Shown piece by piece: positions 6,865-12,976 of a DNA stretch of 15,000 nucleotides. This stretch comes from an uncultured Bacillus sp. (GTDB lineage: Bacteria > Bacillota > Bacilli > Bacillales_B > DSM-18226): positions 1-15,000 of the forward strand of contig NZ_CAMLDX010000085.1 in NCBI RefSeq assembly GCF_946478885.1, given 5' to 3'. The notes under the pieces were generated by a model, which worked only from the letters and a program-made list of their open reading frames with translations, ran no database searches and was not told where the DNA came from. The position numbers and the translations under genes were made by a program. Position 1 is the stretch's first letter. Each line of letters opens with the position of its first letter.

Positions 6865-7551
6865 ATGAACCTATCAGATGAAACCAATTCTTTAAAGAAG
6901 AAGATTAAGGATATGGAGCAATTACAATCGAATTTGCGAGAATGGACTGACCGTTTATTTATTTATAAATTTGCTCTTGAGGAAATTAAAACGAAGATCA
7001 ATATTTTAAATGAGGAATACCAATATATTCATCATCACAATCCGATTGATCATATGAAATCACGGATTAAAAGTCCGGGAAGTATTGTGAAGAAACTTCA
7101 GCGCAAAGGACTGGAGATTACGATAGACAATGCCATTGAAAATATCCATGACATTGCGGGTGTACGGATTACTTGTTCTTTTTTATCCGATATTTATACT
7201 GTTTTTGAAGCAATCTGCCGTCAGGATGATATTGAAGTATTAAAAATAAAGGACTATATTCAAAATCCAAAGCCGAATGGCTATAAAAGCCTGCATTTAA
7301 TTGTCAAGGTGCCGGTATTCTTATCCAACCACGTTCAAAAGGTTAAGGTTGAAATCCAAATTAGAACGATCGCTATGGATTTTTGGGCAAGCCTTGAACA
7401 TAAAATCTATTATAAATTTGAAAAGGAAATACCTGAAGAGCTGCAATTGGAATTGAAAAGAGCCGCAGAGGCCGCTCATTTTCTTGATGAAAAAATGAAA
7501 AATATCAATGATGAAGTCGAATTAATAAAACGTGAAGAAATCGTGGTATAA
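6865..7551 (+). CDS. relP: Small alarmone synthetase, (p)ppGpp synthetase YwaC/RelP type
   Basis: Stand-alone RelA/SpoT-fold synthetase that transfers pyrophosphate from ATP to GDP or GTP, making (p)ppGpp in the stringent response, commonly during cell-envelope stress. The 228 residues carry only the synthetase domain: HDIAGVRI (95-102, metal-binding Asp), KPNGYKSLH (136-144, nucleotide binding) and EIQIRT (163-168, with Glu163), then ASLEHKIYYK (175-184). The HD hydrolase and the TGS/ACT regulatory parts of long Rel are absent. KFALEEIKTK, HNPIDHMKSR and the IRTIAMDFWASLEHKIYYK stretch match B. subtilis YwaC (SasA/RelP) closely and differ from YjbM (RelQ). The ATG at 6865 lies 14 bases after AAGGAG, slightly long but the only sensible start. 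It forms a single-gene unit closed by a strong terminator. Confidence 0.93.
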   Translation: MNLSDETNSLKKKIKDMEQLQSNLREWTDRLFIYKFALEEIKTKINILNEEYQYIHHHNPIDHMKSRIKSPGSIVKKLQRKGLEITIDNAIENIHDIAGVRITCSFLSDIYTVFEAICRQDDIEVLKIKDYIQNPKPNGYKSLHLIVKVPVFLSNHVQKVKVEIQIRTIAMDFWASLEHKIYYKFEKEIPEELQLELKRAAEAAHFLDEKMKNINDEVELIKREEIVV

Positions 7552-7559
7552 AACAGGCA

Positions 7560-7609
7560 AAAGAAGAAGCCGTTATCTGCTTAGAGTAGAGTCGGCTTCT
7601 TCTTTTTTT
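7560..7609 (+). terminator. Strong intrinsic terminator of relP, possibly bidirectional
   Basis: AAAGAAGAAGCCG (7560-7572) and CGGCTTCTTCTTT (7593-7605) form a perfect 13-bp stem with a 20-base loop, running into a T-tract to 7609. Because the stem base is A/T-rich on both sides, it could also stop transcripts arriving from dctP on the minus strand. Confidence 0.92.
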
Positions 7610-7664
7610 ATAGGTACCATTGAACTAATCCTGTGCAGATTGATGCAAAGTGATACTAGATTGC

Positions 7665-7677
7665 GGTGCCGGACACT
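7665..7677. repeat. Intergenic 13-bp palindrome copy 2 (GGTGCCGGACACT)
   Basis: The second copy of the dispersed motif, between the convergent relP and dctP genes. It differs from the palindromic form GGTGYCNGRCACC at the last base and is followed by a run of seven Ts (7680-7686). Confidence 0.45.
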
Positions 7678-7698
7678 CATTTTTTTGGAACGGCTTGT

Positions 7699-7728
7699 TT
7701 AGTCATAAAGCAGCTAGATTATGACTAA
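7699..7728. repeat. Perfect inverted repeat abutting the dctP stop codon
   Basis: TTAGTCATAA (7699-7708) and TTATGACTAA (7719-7728) are exact complements separated by ten bases. The right arm touches the dctP stop codon (TTA on the plus strand at 7729-7731). In dctP mRNA this makes a ten-base-pair hairpin, but no U-tract follows it, so it looks more like a 3'-end stabilising structure than a classical terminator. Confidence 0.55.
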
Positions 7729-9024
7729 TTAAATAACAGATTCATGAGTAGCAGTTGATGCTGAAGGCTGCAGTTGAGGTTCTGCTTCCTGAACAGCTTC
7801 AGGATGGAATTCATTTTCCATTTTCGCGACAACGACTGTTGCTACTCCATTTCCGATTAAGTTTGTAATTGCTCTTGCTTCAGACATGAAACGGTCTACA
7901 CCAAGCAGAAGGGCAATCCCTTCAACCGGAATCATTGGAAATGCGGCTAATGTGGCAGCTAATGTGATAAATCCGGAGCCAGTAACACCCGCAGCGCCTT
8001 TAGATGTAATCATTAAGATACCCATTAATGTCAGCATTTGCAGAATAGAAAGCTCTGCACCATATGCCTGTGCAATAAACATCGCTGCCATTGACAAGTA
8101 GATTGCAGTTCCATCAAGGTTGAAGGAATATCCTGTTGGAACAACTAATCCAACAACGGATTTGGAACAGCCATAGCGCTCTAAGCGATTCATCATTTTT
8201 GGCAGTGCTGATTCTGAAGAAGATGTACCTAAAACAAGTAAAATTTCTTCTTTTATATATGCGATAAATTTAAAGATATTGAATTTATAGATTTTTGCAA
8301 TTGTACCAATAACTAGGAAGATAAATAAGAACATGGTGATATATACTGAACCCATTAATTTCCCAAGTAAAGTAAGTGAGCCGAGACCAAATTTTCCGAT
8401 TGTGTAAGCCATAGCTCCCGATGCTGCAATTGGAGAAAATTTCATGATCATGTTTACGATGCCGAAGAATACATCTGCCAATTTCTCGAATAAAGAAACA
8501 ACCGGCTGTGCCTTTTCCTTTAGTTGAGCCAAAGCAAATCCGAATAATACTGCAAAGAACAGAATTGGCAGCAGGTCGCCCCCAGCGAGTGCTGCAACGG
8601 CATTATCAGGAATAATACCAAGGATAAAAGACATTACGCCATGCTCTGCTTCAGCGGCTTGTGAAGTATATTGAGAGATATCTCCACCTTCAACGGCATT
8701 AATATTGAAACCTACCCCAGGTTTGATAATATTCACAACGATTAACCCGATTGCAAGGGCAAAGGTTGTGACAATTTCGAAATAGATAAGCGCTTTTCCC
8801 CCGATGCGGCCTACCTTTTTCATGTCCCCCATTCCGCCGATTCCGATGACAACGGTAAAGAAAATAATTGGCGCAATGACCATTTTTATCATTTTAATAA
8901 AAATATCAGCTAACACTTTAAGCTTCGCACCAAATTCTGGGAATGCAAAACCAATTATGATACCGATGATAATACCTATAACAACTCGGACAGTTAAATT
9001 ATTCAGTATCTTTTTCAAGTTCAT
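7729..9024 (-). CDS. dctP: C4-dicarboxylate:cation symporter (DctA/DctP family)
   Basis: Imports succinate, fumarate and malate with protons or sodium, as a membrane trimer of the dicarboxylate/amino acid:cation symporter family (PF00375). The 431 residues contain the family signatures: serine-rich GTSSSESALPKM (266-277, hairpin 1), NLDGT (302-306), SKGAAGVTGSGF (341-352, hairpin 2) and DRFMSEARAITNLIGNGVATVVVAK (377 onward, in part identical to E. coli DctA as I recall it), which favours dicarboxylates over glutamate. The N-terminal half has several hydrophobic helices. The C-terminal tail from about 405 is polar and low in complexity. The ATG at 9024 follows AGGGGGG with a four- to five-base spacer. 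It corresponds to B. subtilis DctP (YdbH), not to the unrelated TRAP protein also called DctP. It sits beside dctB, dctS and dctR. Confidence 0.94.
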   Translation of the reverse strand: MNLKKILNNLTVRVVIGIIIGIIIGFAFPEFGAKLKVLADIFIKMIKMVIAPIIFFTVVIGIGGMGDMKKVGRIGGKALIYFEIVTTFALAIGLIVVNIIKPGVGFNINAVEGGDISQYTSQAAEAEHGVMSFILGIIPDNAVAALAGGDLLPILFFAVLFGFALAQLKEKAQPVVSLFEKLADVFFGIVNMIMKFSPIAASGAMAYTIGKFGLGSLTLLGKLMGSVYITMFLFIFLVIGTIAKIYKFNIFKFIAYIKEEILLVLGTSSSESALPKMMNRLERYGCSKSVVGLVVPTGYSFNLDGTAIYLSMAAMFIAQAYGAELSILQMLTLMGILMITSKGAAGVTGSGFITLAATLAAFPMIPVEGIALLLGVDRFMSEARAITNLIGNGVATVVVAKMENEFHPEAVQEAEPQLQPSASTATHESVI

Positions 9025-9040
9025 GTTACCCCCCTATTTA

Positions 9041-9054
9041 TGAAATGGTTTTCA
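9041..9054 (-). promoter_or_regulatory. Candidate cre (CcpA) site at the dctP start
   Basis: TGAAATGGTTTTCA fits the catabolite-responsive consensus TGWNANCGNTNWCA except for G in place of the central C. It lies within a perfect dyad, ATGAAA-TGGT-TTTCAT (9040-9055). It falls about 6-20 bases downstream of the transcription start inferred for dctP, a repressing position, and glucose repression of dicarboxylate uptake is expected. It could instead be the operator of another regulator. Confidence 0.4.
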
Positions 9055-9066
9055 TTTCGTGTTTCC

Positions 9067-9127
9067 ATATTAGCAGACAATTTTCACAATGTTATGTTAT
9101 GGTGATATTGTTCTTTTTGTTCTTTTT
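9067..9127 (-). promoter_or_regulatory. Candidate activator-dependent dctP promoter with tandem 9-bp repeat
   Basis: On the minus strand TAATAT (plus 9067-9072) is a plausible -10. The position 17 bp upstream has no good -35 (ATAACA), as is usual for activated promoters. GTTCTTTTT is repeated head to tail at 9110-9118 and 9119-9127, about 50-67 bases upstream of the inferred start, where a response regulator such as DctR could bind. That DctR is the binder is inferred only from location. Confidence 0.4.
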
Positions 9128-9237
9128 GGTCTGATTTTGTTGTATAACAGCGAATTATTGCCGATAATTCAATATTTATGTCGAATATTATTTATTTTTC
9201 TACTAGTGTTTGTTTGATATTTTAATTTCTGATATAT

Positions 9238-9269
9238 AACAAAAGGACTTCCAGAAAAGGAAGTCCTTT
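9238..9269 (-). terminator. Intrinsic terminator of dctB
   Basis: AAAGGACTTCC (9242-9252) and GGAAGTCCTTT (9259-9269) form a perfect 11-bp stem with a six-base loop. Read on the minus strand it is followed by TTTTGTT. It lies 15 bases after the dctB stop codon and separates dctB from dctP, which therefore needs its own promoter. Confidence 0.88.
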
Positions 9270-9283
9270 GTGAATCGTTAATA

Positions 9284-10339
9284 TTATGAATTTTTTGCTG
9301 CCTTTTCTTTAATTAAATTGATTAATTGCTGCCCTGTTTCTCCTTCCACTTCATTGTAAAGTGTTTCAAATCGTTTTTTCCAACGTTCTTTGGCGTCTTC
9401 AGGAAGTTCATATATATATACATGATCCATGGCGCGCATGTCTTCGAGCTGCATCGTATTCATTTGAATAGACATTTCCATATTCCAAAGGGTTGCTTCC
9501 TGTAATGCTTCTTCAATTTGAGTCCGGATGTCCTGTGGGAGATCATCCCAAAATTCCTGATTGACAATGACGGCATAGCCTAAAAACCCATGGTTGCTTA
9601 GAGTTAAATAGGGCTGATATTGATATAGTCCTTTTGAATAAATGTTGGAGACCGTATTTTCCTGTCCAGTTACCATCTGTTTCTCCAAAGAGCTGAATAC
9701 TTCGGTAAAAGAAGTAGTTATCGTTTGAGCACCAAGGACTGAGAACTGTCTTTTCAGGACATATCCCGGCATAATACGGAAAGTCTGCCCCTCAAAATCC
9801 TCTGGTTCTATTAATGGACGGCTGTCGCTTGTCATTTGCTTAAAGCCATTGCTCCAAAAGGCAAGTCCCTTCATTTTTTTTTCATTTAAATATCCGAGGA
9901 GCTGTTTGCCGGTATCACCAGTAAAGACCTTCTTGATATGGTCATAATCCTGAAACAGAAAAGGCAGATCCAGTACCTCCCATTGAGGAACAATCCTTGT
10001 CATGTTGGTATAGCTGGGGGCAATCATTTGAACCTTCCCTTTTTTTAGCGCCTCAACCTCGTTATTATCTGAATATAGTATTCCATTTGGATATACTTGA
10101 ACCTTCACCCGTCCGTCAGTCTTTTCGTAAACTAATTCAGAAAACTTTTGCGCGGCAAGCCCTTTTGGAGTATTTTCTGCAACCACATGGCTGAAATGAA
10201 TAATAATTTGGTCCTTTAGTCCGTTCTGTTCTTCATCTGCCGTGATTTTTTGCTCCTGAAAAAGATAACCGTTGTCGTAAAAAATGAAAATGATTAATCC
10301 AATAATTGTCAGGATGCTGGCCGTGATGAAATGTTTCAT
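9284..10339 (-). CDS. dctB: TRAP-type C4-dicarboxylate binding protein, DctS co-sensor
   Basis: Extracytoplasmic solute-binding protein of the TRAP DctP family (PF03480). I start it at 10339 because AGGAGA (plus 10346-10351) lies seven bases before that ATG; a frame-compatible ATG at 10354 would place the ribosome binding site inside the gene. The 351 residues begin with a hydrophobic anchor (about 5-20) with no lipobox cysteine, so it is probably membrane-tethered. Conserved features are FSHVVAENTPKG (49-60), the substrate-carboxylate Arg188 in FRIMPG, and TGQENTVSN (224-232). No TRAP permease subunits (DctQ/DctM) are nearby. In B. subtilis the orthologue DctB is needed for DctS to sense C4-dicarboxylates, and the divergent dctS supports the same role here. 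Its own terminator follows. Confidence 0.9.
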   Translation of the reverse strand: MKHFITASILTIIGLIIFIFYDNGYLFQEQKITADEEQNGLKDQIIIHFSHVVAENTPKGLAAQKFSELVYEKTDGRVKVQVYPNGILYSDNNEVEALKKGKVQMIAPSYTNMTRIVPQWEVLDLPFLFQDYDHIKKVFTGDTGKQLLGYLNEKKMKGLAFWSNGFKQMTSDSRPLIEPEDFEGQTFRIMPGYVLKRQFSVLGAQTITTSFTEVFSSLEKQMVTGQENTVSNIYSKGLYQYQPYLTLSNHGFLGYAVIVNQEFWDDLPQDIRTQIEEALQEATLWNMEMSIQMNTMQLEDMRAMDHVYIYELPEDAKERWKKRFETLYNEVEGETGQQLINLIKEKAAKNS

Positions 10340-10390
10340 AGTATGTCTCCTCATAATTCAGAAGATATTTTTTATTTAACTATATCACTT

Positions 10391-10423
10391 TTTTATCAAA
10401 ATGAATGCGGTGGCATGATAAAA
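10391..10423. promoter_or_regulatory. Inverted repeat and cre-like site between divergent dctB and dctS
   Basis: TTTTATCA (10391-10398) and TGATAAAA (10416-10423) form an 8-bp dyad with a 17-base spacer. Centred inside it, TGAATGCGGTGGCA (10402-10415) matches the cre consensus at 12 of 14 positions including the CG core. AAAATAAA is repeated at 10420-10427 and 10433-10440. The placement between two divergent genes of one system suggests shared control, by CcpA, DctR or both. On the minus strand TATAGT (plus 10379-10384) could be the dctB -10. Confidence 0.4.
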
Positions 10424-10528
10424 TAAAGGTGGAAAATAAAAAATATTAAGTTTTATTTAGAAATTAATGACACTTTTGTGATAAATATTCAGAGTTTATA
10501 AAACCTCTGTGAAAGGGATTATACATCT

Positions 10529-12127
10529 ATGAAGGTTCGACGGCTATCGATTCAATGGAAAATGACCGGACTTATTATCTATATTGTCTGGTTTTCTTTA
10601 TTACTCTTTGGAATCATTTTAATCGGCCAGTTTTTTCATGAGGAGGAAAACCTTCTAAAAGAGAAGGCAATGCTATCGGCGAGGACGGTCGCAGAGCTGC
10701 CGAATCTGAATACGAATATTGCAGATGATCATGAGGCAATAGACAGCCTTTCGAAAACAGTAGAAAGAATGAGGATGATTAATGATGCTGATTACATTGT
10801 CGTTCTTAATATGGACCGCATCCGCCTAACCCATCCAAATAGAGATTTAATCGGCACCCCTTCGAGCAGTGCCGATGAAGGCCCCGCCTTTACTGAGCAT
10901 TCATATACTTCAAAGGCAAAGGGAGAAATTGGCACGGTCATACGAGCATTTGTGCCAATCATGAATGCGAATCATCAGCAAATCGGAGTTGTGATTGCGG
11001 GTTATAAGCTTCCGGGAATCCTCGATATGATATCTTCCTTGCGCAGTCAGATTTTCTTTACAATTGGTATTGCCCTGGCCTTCAGTTCCTGGGGGGCATT
11101 GCTTTTGGCAAGACATATTAAAAGACAGATGTTCAAGCTTGAGCCGGAGGAAATTGCCCAATTATTGGTGGAGCGGACGGAAACGTTTAATGCGATGCAC
11201 GAAGGGATTATTGCCATTGATACGAATAAAGTGATCACGATTTTTAATCATAAGGCAAAGGAAATTCTTGGTATCGAAGGTGATGTAATCGGCAAAAAAA
11301 TTGTCGATGTCCTTCCTGATACACATTTGCTGGAGATATTAGAAATTAATCGGCCGATTTATAATAAAGATTTGCATATTCGAAATTTATCCATCCTTAG
11401 TAATCGGATTCCAATAAAGGTGGATGGTAAGACCGTAGGGGCAATCGCAATTTTTCAGGATCGGACAGAGGTTAGCAAGCTGGCGGAGGAACTGACCGGT
11501 GTCAAAGCGTTTGTCACTGCGCTTAGAGTGCAGAATCATGAGCATATGAATAAGCTTCACACGATTGCGGGGTTAATCCAGTTGGGCAATAAAGATGCCG
11601 CACTGAAATATGTCTTTGATATCACCGAAGAGCAAGGAGAGCTGACGCGGTTTTTAAGTGAGCATATTAAAGATGACAGTATAACTGGTCTTTTGTTGAG
11701 TAAAGTAAGCCGTGGGAAGGAACTGGGAATTCATGTAGAAATCGACCGCCATAGTATGATGAGAAGATTTCCACTGCTTCTGGATCACCATGATTTTGTT
11801 CTCATCCTTGGGAATCTGATAGAAAATGCCTTTGATTCTTTTAAGAATCAGCCGGACAAAGAGAAGGAAATCTATATCGGCATCCACCAAACAGAAAAGG
11901 TATTTGATATTTTATTAGAGGACAATGGCTGTGGGATTCCGGAGAACTTACTACCATCCATTTTTAATAAAGGTTTTTCATCCAAATCTCCCACCGGAAG
12001 GGGATTTGGGCTCTATCTAGTAAAGCAAATTGTTGAAAAGGGGAATGGTACCATCGAGGTCGATTCTACTGTTGGTTTTGGAACATCTTTTTCAATTACG
12101 TTTGAAATGGGGGATGAGGGTGATTAA
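10529..12127 (+). CDS. dctS: Sensor histidine kinase DctS for C4-dicarboxylates (CitA/DcuS family)
   Basis: Membrane sensor kinase that, with DctB, detects external C4-dicarboxylates and phosphorylates DctR. The 532 residues show a first membrane segment (about 12-34), an extracytoplasmic PASp/Cache-type domain (about 36-172), a second membrane segment (174-195), a cytoplasmic PAS domain (about 213-315), the SpoOB-like dimerisation helix with the phospho-acceptor H337 in NHEHMNKLHTIAGLIQL, and a HATPase domain: N box GNLIENAFDS (428-437), G1 DNGCGI (465-470) and G2 GRGFGLYLVKQ (490-500). This order is that of CitA/DcuS/DctS kinases. GAAAGGG at 10511-10517 lies 11 bases before the ATG. The gene overlaps dctR by eight bases, so the two are translationally coupled. 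Confidence 0.95.
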   Translation: MKVRRLSIQWKMTGLIIYIVWFSLLLFGIILIGQFFHEEENLLKEKAMLSARTVAELPNLNTNIADDHEAIDSLSKTVERMRMINDADYIVVLNMDRIRLTHPNRDLIGTPSSSADEGPAFTEHSYTSKAKGEIGTVIRAFVPIMNANHQQIGVVIAGYKLPGILDMISSLRSQIFFTIGIALAFSSWGALLLARHIKRQMFKLEPEEIAQLLVERTETFNAMHEGIIAIDTNKVITIFNHKAKEILGIEGDVIGKKIVDVLPDTHLLEILEINRPIYNKDLHIRNLSILSNRIPIKVDGKTVGAIAIFQDRTEVSKLAEELTGVKAFVTALRVQNHEHMNKLHTIAGLIQLGNKDAALKYVFDITEEQGELTRFLSEHIKDDSITGLLLSKVSRGKELGIHVEIDRHSMMRRFPLLLDHHDFVLILGNLIENAFDSFKNQPDKEKEIYIGIHQTEKVFDILLEDNGCGIPENLLPSIFNKGFSSKSPTGRGFGLYLVKQIVEKGNGTIEVDSTVGFGTSFSITFEMGDEGD

Positions 12128-12794
12128 GGTAGTTTTAATAGAGGATGATTTGATGGTTCAGGAGGTGAACCGGCAGTTCGTTGATAATGTGCCGGGATTT
12201 CACGTGATTGGACTGGCCGGGTCGGGCGTTGAAGGGCTCAATCTAATTCGGGAATTAAAACCGGACCTCGCTCTTATCGATGTCTATATGCCTGAACAGG
12301 ATGGGCTGGAGACGCTTTACAGGATTCGAAGAGAGGCTCATAGGGTTGATGTTATTGCGATAACAGCTGCAAGCGATGTAGAGACGATCCGGGGCTTCAT
12401 TCAGCAGGGGGCCTTTGATTATATTGTGAAACCATTTAAATTTGATCGAATCAAAAAATCACTCGAAAAATACCGTTTATTCCGAAATCAAATATCAGAG
12501 AAAGAATCGATGTCCCAACAGGAATTAGATGAGATATTCTTCCAGAAGGAGGATGGCGAAGCGGTCGATCTCCCGAAGGGGTTAAATCAAATTACATTGG
12601 ATAAGGTTGTCTCCTATTTAGCCCAATGTACAGAGCCGCTGTCAGCTGAGACTGTAGCAGAGGGAGTCGGGCTTGCCCGGGTTACTGTCCGCAGATATTT
12701 AGATTTCCTCGAAAAAATCGGAAGGGTCGAAATGGACATTCATTACGGCGGCATCGGCCGCCCAATTAATCAATATAAATTAAAAAAACGCTGA
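12120..12794 (+). CDS. dctR: Response regulator DctR (CitB/DcuR family)
   Basis: Cytosolic response regulator that on phosphorylation activates the dicarboxylate symporter gene. I prefer the GTG at 12120: GGGGG at 12109-12113 lies six bases upstream, the protein opens MIKVVLIEDD, and the phospho-acceptor becomes D54 with T82 and K104 at the usual family positions. An ATG at 12114 would add two residues but puts the G-run against the start codon. The receiver domain spans about 1-120 (acidic pair D9/D10; DVYMPEQDG at 54-62). After a linker, residues from about 155 hold the helix-turn-helix TAEGVGLARVTVRRYLDFLEK-like region and GGIGRPINQYK, typical of CitT/MalR/DctR regulators. It overlaps the end of dctS and is closed by a strong terminator. 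Confidence 0.94.
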   Translation: MIKVVLIEDDLMVQEVNRQFVDNVPGFHVIGLAGSGVEGLNLIRELKPDLALIDVYMPEQDGLETLYRIRREAHRVDVIAITAASDVETIRGFIQQGAFDYIVKPFKFDRIKKSLEKYRLFRNQISEKESMSQQELDEIFFQKEDGEAVDLPKGLNQITLDKVVSYLAQCTEPLSAETVAEGVGLARVTVRRYLDFLEKIGRVEMDIHYGGIGRPINQYKLKKR

Positions 12795-12804
12795 TCTGTG
12801 ATCT

Positions 12805-12817
12805 GGTGTCAGGCACT
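12805..12817. repeat. Intergenic 13-bp palindrome copy 3 (GGTGTCAGGCACT)
   Basis: Third copy of the dispersed motif, ten bases after the dctR stop codon and just before its terminator. One base from the perfect dyad GGTGTCAGGCACC, which is the reverse complement of copy 4. Confidence 0.5.
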
Positions 12818-12823
12818 AAAAAT

Positions 12824-12866
12824 GGACAAATGTCCTCATACAGAGGATATTTGTCTGTTTTTTATT
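12824..12866 (+). terminator. Intrinsic terminator of dctSR
   Basis: GACAAATGTCCTC (12825-12837) pairs with GAGGATATTTGTC (12843-12855) through 13 base pairs including one G-U, with a five-base loop, and is followed by TGTTTTTTATT. Confidence 0.93.
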
Positions 12867-12881
12867 AATTATTAATATTCT

Positions 12882-12925
12882 TTTAATGCTGTCTTACGAC
12901 CCTCTTTACATTCTTTTATTACTAT
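12882..12925 (+). promoter_or_regulatory. Possible Pho box and promoter of the phosphatase gene
   Basis: Four successive 11-base units start at 12882, 12893, 12904 and 12915, each opening YTT (TTTAAT, CTTACG, CTTTACA, TTTATTA). They recall the 11-bp-spaced TT(A/T/C)ACA repeats bound by PhoP. Only TTTACA at 12905-12910 is a perfect match and the others are degenerate. TACTAT at 12920-12925 is a plausible -10 with no -35, as in PhoP-activated promoters. The downstream gene is a phosphatase, which raises the plausibility. Confidence 0.38.
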
Positions 12926-12976
12926 TTTCAGTAGGAAGAACGTAAAAAGCAATCGAAAGAGGGAGAAGAAGAGACC

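Noticed and set aside
7886..9043. Plus-strand reading frames antisense to dctP
   Set aside because: The hydrophobic, proline- and isoleucine-rich translations arise from the reverse complement of a membrane protein gene.
9284..10339. TRAP transporter operon
   Set aside because: Only the binding protein is present; no small or large TRAP permease subunit is encoded nearby.
10340..10354. Upstream ATG for dctB
   Set aside because: The reading ATG-AGG-AGA contains the ribosome binding site of the ATG at 10339.
12030..12119. Earlier start for dctR
   Set aside because: The added residues lie inside the HATPase end of dctS and precede the canonical receiver-domain start.
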